A DNA stretch of 64,000 bases from Polytrichum commune (taxonomy: Eukaryota; Streptophyta; Polytrichopsida; Polytrichales; Polytrichaceae), in assembly GCA_950295325.1 (NCBI GenBank), contig OX485804.1, positions 2,728,001-2,792,000 of the forward strand. The letters are read 5' to 3'. The first letter of the stretch is position 1, and every line of letters begins with the position of its first letter. The notes beneath the pieces are model-generated. The model did not search any database and was not told the DNA's origin. It saw nothing but the letters and a program-made list of their open reading frames with translations. A program made the position numbers and the translations under genes. This document shows, in pieces, positions 13,151 to 24,700 of this stretch.

Positions 13151-14345
13151 GTGACGTTTTTGGAGGAATTGAATATTTCAGGCCCCCATGCCTGCTGTCA
13201 ACTTCAATCCGATTCTACGAGGATCGACAAGGCCCCGACAAGGATACTGGCTCGCTTTCTGATTTTCTCATGAACTAAGTGCAGCAGGCAGTCAAATCTG
13301 TCCACTGTCTACCTTTTGGAAGATGATGAACATTGAAGGAATTGGTTGATTCCAATCACCCAAACCCGCTGTCATCTTCAATCTTTGAATTCTACGAGTG
13401 TCGACAGGGATACTGTCCCCCTCTGTGATTGTCACATACACCAAGTGCAACAGGCAGTCAAATCTATAAGTCTGAGGATCAGATAATCTAGTGTGTCAAA
13501 TCTGTCATTCTAGCTATGTGACATGCATTGGAGGAGTTGGTTTATTCCAATCACCCAAACCCCACTGTCATCTTCAATCCTTGAATTCTCTGAGGATCGA
13601 CAAGGATACTGACTCCCACTTTGATCGTCGCATACACCAAGTGCAGCAGGCAGTCCAATCTATAAGTCTGAGGATCAGATAATCTAATGTGTCAAATCCG
13701 TCATCTATGTGACATGCATTGGAGGAGTTGGTTCATTCCAATCACCCAAAACTCGCTGTCATCTTCAATCCTTGAATTCTCTAAGGATCGACAAGGATAC
13801 TGACTCCCACTTTGATTGTCGCATACACCACCTACTGCAGCAGGCAGTCAAATCTATAAGTCTGAGGATCAGATAATCTAATGTGTCAAAATCTGTCATT
13901 CTATGTGACATACATTGGAAGAGTTGGTTTATTCCAATCACCCAAAATCTGCTGTCATCTTCAATCCTTGAATTCTACGAGGCTCGACAGGGATACTGAC
14001 TCCCACTTTGATTTTCACATGAAGCAAGTGCAACAAGTAGTCAAATCTATAACATCCGAGGGTCAGATAATCTAATGTGTCAAATCTGTCATTCTATGTG
14101 ATAAACATGGATAGAATTGGTTTATTCCAATCACCTCATTCCCGCTGTCATCTTCAATCTAATTCGACGAGGATTGACAAGGATACTGACTCTCTCTATC
14201 TCTTTGATTTTCACATGAACCAAGTGCAGCAGGCGGTCAAGATCTATGAGTCTGAGGGTCGGATAATCTGATGTGTCATTCTATGTGCATCTGGGTATCT
14301 ATCACACACATGAATTACCAAATTTGCAAGTGAAGTAGTCAGTCA
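13150..14345. repeat. Tandem array, six copies of a ~190-196 bp unit
   Basis: The anchor 'gctgtcatcttcaatc' (first copy: gctgtcaacttcaatc) recurs with its 'ctgtca' at about 13195, 13369, 13565, 13756, 13952 and 14145. The periods are about 174, 196, 191, 196 and 193. Each unit also has 'acgaggatcgacaaggatac', 'gtgcagcaggcagtcaaatc', 'gaggatcagataatcta' and 'ggagttggtttattccaatc'. Units 3, 5 and 6 contain plus-strand open frames of 63-64 codons with similar peptides (GLFQSP, CHLQS, DTDS, VQQ(A/V)V). The period is not consistently a multiple of three, so translation of the whole array is unlikely. Confidence 0.85.
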
Positions 14346-14700
14346 GATCTACTTATGTGTTAAGTCGATCTCATCCAACATCCCTCACTGAAACTCTATT
14401 TTATTTGGCATATTGAAGTATCTTAGACCACCAGTCTCATGCCCCGATCACACCAAAATTTCCCTCCAATTCTAGCCAAGAAATTGTTGGGGATTATGTT
14501 GAGAAATAGATGTTGGTCCCACCACTTCTCACACTATTACAGTTGGAGATGCTAGCAGATGGTGTTAGATTTGGCCGGTGTGATCGGCCCCTTAGTAGGT
14601 TAAATTCAAAGTTAAATATAACTAACATCACGTCTTGTCATCCAAGACCTTTCATAACATTCCTCTGCTATGCAAACCTTCACTTTTCCCTATTTCATTA
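14346..14700. other. Intergenic sequence right of the 190-bp array
   Basis: No gene or clear repeat is seen here. Confidence 0.35.
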
Positions 14701-15095
14701 TAAGGTAGATGGGTCTTAAGTGGCTCGTTTTCTTAATCGAACCCCTAGATTTGGTTGGTATGTGGTTCAATGAGGATCAAAGAGCAAACATCATAAAGAC
14801 ACTTGTTTAAAAGAGATTGGACTTCATCTTCAAACGTCAATAACTTCTCTACACTCAATAGTGAACACAATTGGGAGGACCTATGTATCCAATTAAGAAT
14901 TCAATCAACATGCACTTCTGATAATCATAACTAGATCATAGGAAGCCCGATTTTCAATCCCGTTTTTGCAGATGTTTCATCATAGTGTTGTTAATGCAAC
15001 ACAAATTTTGTCATGTAAATCTAACCGATAGAGGTTGGAGAACATGAAAACCGAACCAAATAACACCCACATACCTTAGACATAGCCTTTTCACT
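14700..15095 (+). repeat. Dispersed repeat, copy 1 of an inverted pair with 53.64-54.15 kb
   Basis: Reading 54150 to 53640 on the minus strand gives the same order of motifs as here. These are ggtagatg-gtct-aagtg, ctcgttttcttaat/ct, 'atgtggttcaatgaggat', an 'actcaatagtgaa' to 'gg-ggacctatgt' block, 'cccgattttcaat' with 'tttttgcagatg', and 'ccaaataacacccacat'. Similarity is moderate, so this is an old dispersed, probably transposon-derived, family. No coding region is recognised. Confidence 0.6.
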
Positions 15096-15648
15096 TTCCT
15101 CATTTCCATGGCTTCTGTCCAAATTGTCCTTCGAGGAAGGAGATCATTCCATTTGAAGCAGGTGGTATCAAAGTCAGACTAGAGATCTAGATTCCAACTT
15201 GTTTATAAATTCCTTGACTCCCAAGAGGATCATTCCTTGTAGAGGGTGAGTGCTATTGAAAGTTGAAGTATGATAACATTATTTGCTTCCTACTCTTTGT
15301 CTACCTATCACAAGGTAGGATAATACTCCCATATCATTGCCACTTCACACATGAGCCAAGAGCCATGACCTTGAAATGGTGAGGACCCTTGACTCTCATC
15401 CAAAGGCCGTACCATGGGTGTTGGGAAAGTTGTTTTATGTAGTCGCGGGCCCTCAAGCATAGTGTGAAGTGAGAATAGACCATGTTGCGGGACCATTGCA
15501 TATTTTGTTGGCGAAAAAAGAGGGGAGGATTTGGTTTAATATAATATGTCTCAAACTCTATCAATTTAAGAGAATTACTTGGTGGTGTTTGTCTGTCATG
15601 GAATCTGTCTTGAAATTTGTCATGTCGGAAAAATATTAAAAAAAGACG
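15096..15648. other. Intergenic sequence with a primer-binding-site-like motif
   Basis: At about 15168 the sequence tggtatcaaagtcaga resembles the initiator-Met tRNA primer-binding site of plant LTR retrotransposons. The sequence before it does not match the LTR at 17514-17820, and no gag frame follows. Nothing else is recognised. Confidence 0.3.
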
Positions 15649-15715
15649 TGGTCTCCTGGAATTTGCGTCAGGCCCACCTCTTGGAGGTGGGCATGACGAA
15701 AATTCCATGAGACCA
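15649..15715. repeat. Tight imperfect hairpin, 32-bp arms, 3-nt loop
   Basis: The left arm (15649-15680) begins tggtctcctggaatttgcgt and ends gcccacctc. The right arm (15684-15715), reverse-complemented, begins tggtctcatggaattttcgt and ends gcccacctc. Only a few positions differ, separated by 'ttg'. RNA from either strand would fold into one long stem. It may be the remnant of a foldback element; I see no flanking target duplication. Confidence 0.7.
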
Positions 15716-16894
15716 TGAAACCTTATTCATAGTCCGCCATGTAGGAGTCCATGTAGACTTTTCATCCATGAAGTCTTCTTTGGGCCTTTAGGCCTTCACC
15801 TTCGTGTGTGAAGTGAACTTGGACGGTCTCTACCCTTTCGACCAATGAGAGCTCTTAGATTGCAATGGTCATGGGCCTTCAGTCTTGTGTGTGAAGTGGC
15901 CTTCATACTACGAGGCTCACGCTATAAGAGAAATAGGCCTAAATTGAACATTTTGAGCTCTACATCCACCTCTCCTAGGATATTAAACATGTAATTAGTA
16001 TGAGATAAATAACAAATTTGTATTGAGGTTGTAACCAATTGCCTCATTTTTTTTGGACAGTGCTCAAATAAGTATTTTTTAATCATAATGAATTAATTTC
16101 ATTTATTCATGAATGATCATATTCCCCCTCCCCTTTCCTTCACTAATGGACTTAGAATAGTTTGCAAATGTTCAGCACGTAGTCCAATATCTTTGGCACA
16201 TATGTCTCCTTGGTTTCCATTCTTAGAGCCACAACTAACCACATATCACTCATATATAGGCATTTGATTAAAATAAGTAACAAATTAAGCAAGTATTTAC
16301 ATTAGACTGATCTAAAAGGAATGCACATTTTCATGCCGGTAGTAAAATCCCCTATTCTTCGTCTATCTCTTTCTTTAATGTTATGTGTATGAGACCGCCC
16401 CCAACATGAGGCAGTAGCCCTTGCCCCTCAACCATGCTTTGTGAATCCGCCTCGCATTTCATGTGAGTATGAGGTTTTGAAAAAGTGGTAAGCATCTCGG
16501 TCACGCCAACCTACAATCAGAGTCATCTCTCTTTCTTTGTATGAAGATTTCAAAACAATTGTATCAATTTGACATGTACATGGGTTACAAATAAAGCTAT
16601 ATGTGACACTCAAATAGTGTTACATCTACAACAAACACCCCGGGTATTATACTTTAGTCATCGGATTGAAATGAATTGACATGGTTCAAATCTATTGTGA
16701 GCGATATTATTTTAAAATTGATAATGGAGGATTTCTCTTCCAAATTTGCAGTTCTTAAACATCATGAAGATTTGATGTTGGTAAGAAGAAACTTCTTCGA
16801 GTATATATTGTAACCCACATCAAAAATGTTGATTTTTGCTGCTCGAGTTTTTGAAACTCAATAATAACTCAAACAATCCCCTCGATATTAACTA
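15716..16894. other. Intergenic sequence, no gene recognised
   Basis: It is AT-rich with short repeated phrases (for example 'tgtgtgaagtg' near 15810 and 15890). No supported gene is present. Confidence 0.4.
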
Positions 16895-17336
16895 GTTGGG
16901 CTAGACTATTGCCGGGATCACTTTTTGTTTTCCTCATACAAGGAGCAATGATATCTTGGAAGTCAACAAAGTAGAGTGTTGTAGCCACATCTTCAAACCA
17001 TTAAAAAAATATAGCCTTGCATGAGGCTTCACGTGTATGTGTTTTAATTGTGATTGATTGATGGCTTCATCAAAGGTTCTTGTGGATTTCGAGATGTTCC
17101 AATTATTCCAATGGTAATTTACGAAGACAATCCAACTTGCATTGCTTTGATGAAGGTGGCTACATAGAAGGAGACCGAATCAAGCACATTCAACCGAAGT
17201 TCTTTTTCACTCATGAACTATTAAGATCATATATAGATGTGAAGCATATTTGATCCTTTGATAACCTAATAGATTTATGTACTAAGCCATTACCAACCAG
17301 TAGGCATAAACAAATTGTTAAGGGAATAGGGTTGTA
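16895..17336 (+). pseudogene. Ty1/copia RNase H fragment (degenerate)
   Basis: Translating the plus strand piecewise gives the end of a copia polyprotein. Near 16920 it reads 'GAMISWKSTK*SVVATSSNH', which matches the ISWKSxKQxxVATSSxxAEY motif of copia RNase H. Later come 'IYEDNPTCIALMK' and 'GYIEGDRIKHIQPKFFFTHE' (family: GYIKxxxTKHIxPKFFxxHEL), then 'NLIDLCTKPLPTSRHK' (family: NLADLFTKxLP) and 'IVKGIG' before a stop at 17334. Stops and at least one frameshift interrupt it, so it cannot encode an active enzyme. Reverse transcriptase, integrase and gag are not visible upstream, so this is a 5'-truncated element. The polypurine tract and 3' LTR follow. Confidence 0.85.
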
Positions 17337-17503
17337 GAGTCTACCATTCCTATCTAACATGTACACAATCATGTAATAGACCTTTTCATTTTGCCCCCCC
17401 CCCCTTTACTATGATTTTTTACCTCAATTTTGAGGATTTTTATCATGGTAAGGTTTTTAACGAGAGGAAGGTAATGTGGGGTCTAAACCAAGATCCATTG
17501 TAT

Positions 17504-17820
17504 CCAGGGGGAGTATTAAGACACCACCATTGACGGAGACTAGGTGTCAATAAACCCAACTTCATTGTAGTAGGATGTTGTCTTGGTAGGAGTTCTCTTT
17601 GAACTATAGGATGTTATCTTGGAACTATAAATACTAACAAGGCATGTCACCAGGGAGATATTAAACCTTCTACATATACATGAATAGAAGGTTAATAAAG
17701 AAAGACGTGACATGTTGTTGTCTTGTTTGTAAATTTTTTATCCATCATTGCTCTCTCTCTCATCTCCTCATTTTTGCAATAGTACAACTCACTTTTTGAA
17801 GGGAATCATACTCCTTAATA
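17504..17820 (+). mobile_element. Polypurine tract and 3' LTR of the copia relic
   Basis: The polypurine tract 'ccagggggag' (17504-17513) sits directly before 'tattaagacaccaccattga'. I take that as the LTR start, probably TGTTAAG originally. The putative LTR runs about 307 bp to 'ctccttaata' (17811-17820), whose end is the inverted complement of its start. Inside are a TATA-like 'tataaatacta' and an 'aataaag' polyadenylation-like signal, in the usual LTR order. A C11 run (17394-17404) lies between the coding relic and the tract. No matching 5' LTR is found in the window. Confidence 0.65.
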
Positions 17821-18283
17821 TCCTAAAATAAAAAGAGTTTTGATCATTTAGATTCACATATCCATACTCAAAAGATGATACTTCTTGCTTCCCCTTGAAT
17901 TCCTATTAGGACAATCTCCTCTTTTGAAGGAGAAATAGGACAATTTGGAGGGAAATTTGGAAAGTAGAGAGGCTCACGCTTCTAATGAAATGGAAAGGTG
18001 AACCGCTATGTTGTTGACGAATATCATGAGTCACCTTGGAATACACATTACATCCAACGATAGGTCATCCCTTCCGACGTGGCCTATGTTGTGTGGAGGT
18101 CACCGTAATAGTCCAGCTGGCATTCCACCGTGGCAAGCTTCCCTCTGTTTTTGAAAGTTTGTGCTGCAAACTATGTCGAGCACTCCGTTAGGGTTGATGA
18201 CACGAAGGAGATGAACCTCCTGCACTTGTGAGATTGAATTTTCAATTCGACTGCAGTGGCATCGCTTATCCAGAGATTTGGCC
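17821..18283. other. Upstream region / probable leader of the small gene at 18.28 kb
   Basis: It separates the copia LTR from the first ATG of the small lysine-rich gene. No TATA box is clear. A GC increase begins near 18060, as is usual for a transcribed leader. Confidence 0.35.
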
Positions 18284-18664
18284 ATGTCGTCGTCATATGA
18301 GAAGGTGCGAGGGGGGAAATTGAGCTTTAAAGCGGGACTAGCGCCGGAGAAAACCCTGGACAAGAAGAAGAAGAAGAAGAAAACGAAGACGAAGGAGAGC
18401 GATAACGTGGAGAAGGTGGAAGTGGAATTAGAAGTGGAAGGCGCAGGTGCAGGGGTAAAGGGGCCGGCCAAGGTTGGTGGTGAGAAAGGGTATGATATTG
18501 ATACGGGAACCGGGCACGCTCCGGATGGCAAGAAAAGTAAGAAATACGAAGAGTTGTTTCCTGTAGAGACCAAGAGGTTTGGCTATGTGGTTCCGGAGGT
18601 GAAATCCAGGGAAGCTGCTCTGGATGAACGGATAAAGAAGAAAGCGGATCGGTATTGCAAGTAG
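18284..18664 (+). CDS. Small lysine-rich protein, 126 aa, single exon
   Basis: An intact frame starts at ATG 18284 in good context (ggccATGt) and ends at TAG 18662-18664. The N-terminus MSSSYEKVRGGKLSFKAG resembles the start of FAM32A/DUF1754-type proteins (Y-E-x-V-x-G-G-K-L). The C-terminus lacks the FAM32A signature, so I do not use that name. The middle has a run of lysines (about residues 27-36), then an acidic/valine stretch and a glycine-rich linker. The last third (KKYEELFPVETKRFGYVVP, then KSREAALDERIKKKADRYCK) looks like a conserved module. The lysine runs suggest a nuclear or nucleolar protein (inference). Its base composition is richer in G/C than its flanks, and frame and start are clean, so I believe it is expressed. 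The function is unknown to me. Confidence 0.72.
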   Translation: MSSSYEKVRGGKLSFKAGLAPEKTLDKKKKKKKTKTKESDNVEKVEVELEVEGAGAGVKGPAKVGGEKGYDIDTGTGHAPDGKKSKKYEELFPVETKRFGYVVPEVKSREAALDERIKKKADRYCK

Positions 18665-20699
18665 GAGGAGAGGATCATGCGTACTGCTCGAATTGTGAAC
18701 AGTAAGAGGTGCTGCTCGTCACTAGTTGGTGGCTAGAAAGTAAGCCCTAGCATTGGAATCCATTTTCGGTATGAGAGTTTGTGTTTGAGCGTCCCTGTTG
18801 CATCTGGAAAGCTCCTTGCATCATTTCGTCGCAATTTACTGGTGAATTTTCTTTTTAGGGTTTCAGAAACAATTGAGTCTTGTTGGGGCAGGTTTAAAAA
18901 ACAGTGATCATATCATAATTATGGATAGACGTGTCACATGATTCAGGTCAGGTGTTTGCGCTCATGATATTTCCGCAAATGCCAATTCAAGGACAAGCTC
19001 AATTTGGCCGGGAGCTACTCGCATCACAGTGGAGAGTATTTTCGAAAGGTAGAGAGAACATCTCTAGGTCTTGAAGGACCCCTTGCAGGCTATGTGATAT
19101 GCTGCTTTAATTGAGATACTTGCTCCTATTTCTAGGCTGGAACAATCACATTGTGTGAGGTGGAATTTTAAGCCACGCACCTGTATGATCAGGAGTGTTG
19201 CCTTGAGCACATGTATATGTAATGGAATTATCTTATAGCAATGGCACACCGAAGGAAATCACCTGATTGATATCATTTAGGGTTTGTTCGATATCTTGCA
19301 TCATCTCCTGTTTCATCCTGTCGCTCCTATGTTTCGTATGGTTACAATATCGCCCGTCAATGTGTCCATGTGGCCGAGTGTTTGTTCTACGGTTGGAAAT
19401 TGGTAGCAATGACTTGAGATGATTGAAAGATACCTGCTACCATCCGAATCCTCTGCATGTATCTTTTGCATGGTATCCAAGATTTGGAAGAAGTACCATG
19501 CATATTTTACCACAGTAAACAAATGAAAACTGCAGGATTTAACAAAACAGACTGGTGAGAGCTATATCTGAAGACCTCTGACCCTTGTACGTTTCCAAGT
19601 TTGATGTGCTGTGGAGGTGGACGTATGCCATCTCATTCTCATGAACCATGTGGCATTGAATAATCTTTCTGCATGGTATTTAAGAGGGGAGTTTGTCAAA
19701 GCCCTTGTAGCAAAAGTAGGGTGTTTCCTTGAATAAATTTAACTCTTGGCTTTTGTTCTCATACTTTAGGGTTTTATCTTATCCCTCATGGTTTGTTTGT
19801 GTCGACATCAAGGTCTTACTACACATGCTGTACAACATGTTACCTACTTGAGGCATCCCGTGACCTCCAGAGATGTAGCAGAAACTGAAGACAAGGACTC
19901 CTTGTTGTGAACTGGCGAAGTTGGTCGAGATATCGGGGAAGGTAGATTCTTCCATGCAGATTGTTGTGGATGGCCGTAAATGTGCAGAGTGGTTTGCCAC
20001 CATTTGACTATTGCTGCATGTGTGATTTGTTTTCTATTTCATTCTAATTTCTGTTCATTTCTTTTTGATTGCTTTGTACCAAGTATGTAATTCTGAAAGC
20101 TCTGGATTAATCATCTCTCTTGTATTACTGGTTACCATTACCTGTAAGTGTTGTATGAACTTCAATACCTACAATGATATTTCTGTAGGAAGCTTGTAGA
20201 TTTCTCTTGCTACTGTTGTCCTCCTCTGACGAGTCTTCACAATCTGTCCAGTGTGTCTTGTGACTCCCATCTGGTCATTGTGTCTGAAGGGAAAAGACCA
20301 CCAAAACCAGCTCGATAAAACTCAATACCGATGGGATGGTAACATGCAAAGTGGGAGTACTTTACAGAACTCAATAACGATGGGTTTGCAACATGGAAAG
20401 AGGGTGTACTTACAGCATTCACGAGAAAATCTGCACAAGGATTGTGCTGAATCCCTCAGTATTTTGTGCTGGAATGAATAGGACCGTTGGCACAGGAGCA
20501 TGTAGTAGCCAAACCCACATGATAGGTCAGGTCCTAATTGACAGAAAAAGTTGTCTCCTCACATTGTGTTGTCAGATTGAAAAGCATTGCACTGGCTTGA
20601 TGTGCCTTTTGGGTTGAAATCTTCACCATCTGCCAAATGCACCAAGTTATCTCTGAAGTAGTCTCCCATCCTCCTGTCCAGCTGAGACTGGTCACAGAT
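18665..20699. other. 3' flank of the small gene and intergenic sequence
   Basis: No further gene is recognised. The composition is less AT-rich than in the transposon-dense parts, and some of it is probably the 3' UTR of the small gene. Several short frames on both strands lack motifs. Confidence 0.4.
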
Positions 20700-21752
20700 G
20701 GGAAAGCAATGAAATGACTGGATCATGAGTCTCCACTACTACCATAGTACAATCATGCTCTTGAGTGCAGAGAAATCAAGGTGAAGTACTGCCATCAAAC
20801 TGACACACCTGTGAACTGGTGTGAAGTGTTTGTAGCTTGTGGCTAACTTAAGCGGCTGGCATGTCGACATGTGCCAGGCCTGTGACGCAAGTGCTAGGCC
20901 TGTGACGCAAGTGCTCAATTAGTCTCCGTCTTTTGCTGGATCCAGCTTTGCTCTAAGTAATTGCTTAATTAGCAACATTGAAATGGGAAGACAAATAATG
21001 GTCTACTGTTCTTTTGAAGCCCCATCTTTACATTCATCAACTATAGACCTTGCAAGACATCTCGTGTGAAAGGGAGTGCCATCAAACATCCAGCATATAG
21101 ACAAATTCGAGCAGCGTACATCTGCCACCAATAAAGCAAGCTTCATGAAATCTTAAAACAGGTTTCCTGTTAAGTTTAATTGGAGGTCACCACATTGTGT
21201 GGATATACATAAAAGGATCACTGATTTAGTAGATAGGCAAATGGTACAGCACAAACGAATGAGACCCCCTAGAACTTTGAGCAAAGATTCGATGATTGTT
21301 ACCACCTTCACAATTTCACAGCTCAAAGGAGGTAATGGATCATACACAAGTCACGTAGCACAGGATATTGCAATGGTTGGAACACTATGAAGAGAACATA
21401 TTGTTTGGCAAGTATGTCCACGTTACAAATAATCAACTCATGAACCCAGCAAGGGACATATTTCTTTTGGCAAGGTATTTTACATGGCTACTGCTTTGTA
21501 TGGGTATGAAGTGGCAATTACCAAAAGAGCTGTAACTGGCATCACTTGAACCTACTCTTCTAAGATAATCCATGAAGGTGTAAAACCCCCACTCTGTTGT
21601 TCACAACAATGTCCATTTTCTCTGTATAAGGGGCATTCTGCCATTCACTTGCTGCAAAGCTCTTTCCATCCTCCGAGGTCCTAGATAGTAGAAAGTGTGA
21701 CCAGGGCCACAGCAGAAGGCAAAGATTTGTGTATTCTAGCTTTAGAGATCCT
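20700..21752 (-). other. 3' flank of QWRF copy A, homologous to the flanks of B and C
   Basis: Beyond the stop codon of copy A the sequence still aligns by eye with the downstream DNA of copies B (42756-43500) and C (46690-47546). Shared phrases include a 'gtccattttctctgtataag' block (C: cccattttctctatataagg) and 'acaatcatgctctt(g/c)agt'. The duplicated unit therefore included about 0.7-1 kb of downstream DNA. A is clearly more diverged from B and C than these are from each other. Confidence 0.6.
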
Positions 21753-24700
21753 TTAAGGTGTACGAAGGTATGATGCAGTTGATCCATTCACCATGCTTGT
21801 CACAGGTTGGATTTCAGCCATCCGTAGTCTTTCATTTTCAAGCTGGATAAGATGTGTGCGCAGACTTCGCTCCTCTACCTGCTCAAGCACCCACAACCCT
21901 GACAAATGAATTCACTGCTTATCACCCAACAAAATTCTCCCCTTGTAACCAACTCTTCTAAAGATCAATTTCTGAAGAACCCTGGACATGAAGTAAACAA
22001 ATGGAGTTCCATACATCAACAAATTGAATACTCTGGAACCTACTTGTCATCACAAATGCTAGTCTAGATGACAACGTGAAACTGGAGCATGTTGAAGATT
22101 ACCTCTAAAGAAGCAGCCACAGACAACAAATCTCCACACTCTTCTAGAAGTGCTCGTTCCTGTGCTGCTGTCTCTGCCAATTGTGACAACAGACCATCCA
22201 TACTATGTGCCTGCAGGTTCAAACGCATAATATAAGGATATGCTTAGCACATCACACACATATTCACCTTGCAGAAGAAAAGAACTTACTCTAATCTTCT
22301 AAAGAGAGCTATGGAGCACAGTGGCCATGTCTGATCCGTTTGAAGGATCAATTATGCATTGGTCAACCCTAAATGCCTGAGGGTCTTAAGCAATTTGAAA
22401 ATCCACTATAAAAAGTATGTTCCCCTCTATGACAGAGAACTTCTTACAACAAAGGTATTCAGAAAGGATGGGTACACAAATCTATACGGTTGGTGTATAG
22501 AGTGAAGTTTAAAATACTTGTATGGGTATTATAGAAGTGTTATCAGTTAAAAAATCTCATAAATTTTATTTGGACCTTTTTCAGTAGAATTTTTGGTCAT
22601 AAATTTCCTATACACAAGATCAGAGTGTCATGAAAAGTTGCAAGAATAAAACTCATATGTGTCAAAAACCGTCAATATCCTTTGTTATTGGCTACACTCC
22701 TACACTACAAAGGTGTGGTGTGCCTAACTTTGCCAAGTCTTTAAAAATAAACTATTGGCCTCATTGTGGTGGGGATGGGCTCAACTAACCCTCAAGCCTT
22801 CACTCTACCCTATTTTAAAAAAAACCAGCAACATCAGAGCTACCCTTGAACCCCCAACCAGCTTGCAAAGGTGAAGGAGAAACCAAAAATGGTCTCTTAG
22901 GTGCTTAGGAGTTAACTAATATACATAGAAATAACCAAACAAAAGATGACAAACATTGCAATGTATGAGAATTTTTATGCAAAGTAGATAGCACATATTA
23001 ACAGAGTCACACCTTGGGTAGCAGAAGGTGCACAGATCCTTCAACTGCATTCAATACGTCTACTGCAGAACTAAGAGCTTCCTTCACAGCTTGAACATCA
23101 GCCTGCAAAATAAATATCATTCAAAGCTTCTTGTGAGGAGGAAGGTAAGAGTTTAGAAAACCATATTTGATATACCAAGCAAGGGCAGGAAGTTTGTATC
23201 TGGAACTCTGAAATAGTGAAGACACAGCTCCAAAACTTATGTATCGAGGACACTAGCTTGTGAGCAGTGATTTTGACCAGTTCAAAGTTCAATTTCATAC
23301 AAATACTTAATACTCCCTCCGTTTCATATCAAAAGTTACGTTTGGACATAATTTGCGTTACGAAACAAAAGATACGTTTGGTGAAATTTCTTTCAAACTT
23401 CGTCAAACGAATTGGAATGTTGCTATAAACAATGTAAATGTTGTTGCCGATGAACTACCAAGTCAATCAACTAACAATTTACACTTATTTAACAATTGAT
23501 ATTTGAACTCAACCTAAACCCAAACATCAACACGGTTTTATGTGTATCATTCGTCAATGGTGATGAACGGGCCGTTTCTTCTCAAAAACCCTAACCCTAA
23601 ACACAAACCTTAAGGAGCACGAGTCTCAACCTCACTACTCATTAGCAAATGAGCTTCAGTGCCATCCGCCCAAAATGACGGGCTTCCAATGAAATTGGCG
23701 TTAAAAAAAATTTGATTTTTTTTTTGGACACCCCTAGCTCACCGGAAAGTGCTTAGTGAGAGCTATACAACGCACACAATTTCGTGCTAAAAATGCGAAA
23801 AATGACCTTAATCCCACATATTTAGTGAAACGTAACTTTTGATATGAAACGGAGGAAGTACCAGCCAAGCAAGTAGGAATAATTATGCAGAGATCTACAG
23901 TTAAAATGTACAACTACATTAAATATTTACATGAAGAGAATATTCACATCTCAGCACCCAATTTCCATTCTCTTATAAATAATAGTGAAAACCAGAGATT
24001 CACTGCAACAATCTAGCCGCTCTTAACATATGTTACTATTCAAGGTTCTTAAATCCTATGAGGGACTGGACTTGCAACAACAGGGAGAACCTGGAAACTC
24101 ATTAAGTAGTAAATCTCATTCATGCAAAGTAAAAACTGCCAGCAGCAACACAAAACACACAAATTGAAGGTTAATTACCCGGGCACCTCCAGTTACTGGA
24201 ACTCTCAAAATTGCAGATTCCAGAGCTTCCATGCAACCATTCAATGCATTTGAGTGCTCCTCCTCAATCATCTCCCAGTCTTCCAAATGGGTTCCCTGTA
24301 AAAAATACCTAGCTCCTCAGAACATAGTTAAGTTCTAGGTGGTACTGCCAATGTCCAGCAAATGTGCAACACTGGGATAACCTTGCAAAAGTATACAAGA
24401 GTATCATGCACTGTGTAACAATATGCTGGCTACACATTAAATTCAGTAGGAAAAAAGTCAAGACATCATTTGCAGAATGATGTGTACTCTAGAAACTTTT
24501 GAGAAGCTTGAAGCAGGTAATATCTGGTGAGTAATACTTGTGGAAATCAAAAAGAGGAAAGCTCTTGTTCTAGATTATGTGTCATCAAATACATAAGTGA
24601 GATATCCAAGAATACTCAAAGCTTTACCAGAGTGACTTTCTGGATAAGAAAAAGTCCCCTGAAATGTATTCCATTACCTGTGTCCATCTTGAATGCTGTG

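Noticed and set aside
13491-14271. Three 63-64 codon frames in the 190-bp array as a gene family
   Set aside because: Other units lack the frame, and the unit length is not kept as a multiple of three. Similar peptides follow simply from DNA similarity.
15168-15183. Primer-binding-site-like tggtatcaaagtcaga as the 5' end of the copia element at 16.9-17.8 kb
   Set aside because: The sequence before it does not resemble the 3' LTR, and no gag or protease follows. The match could be chance or another, lost element.
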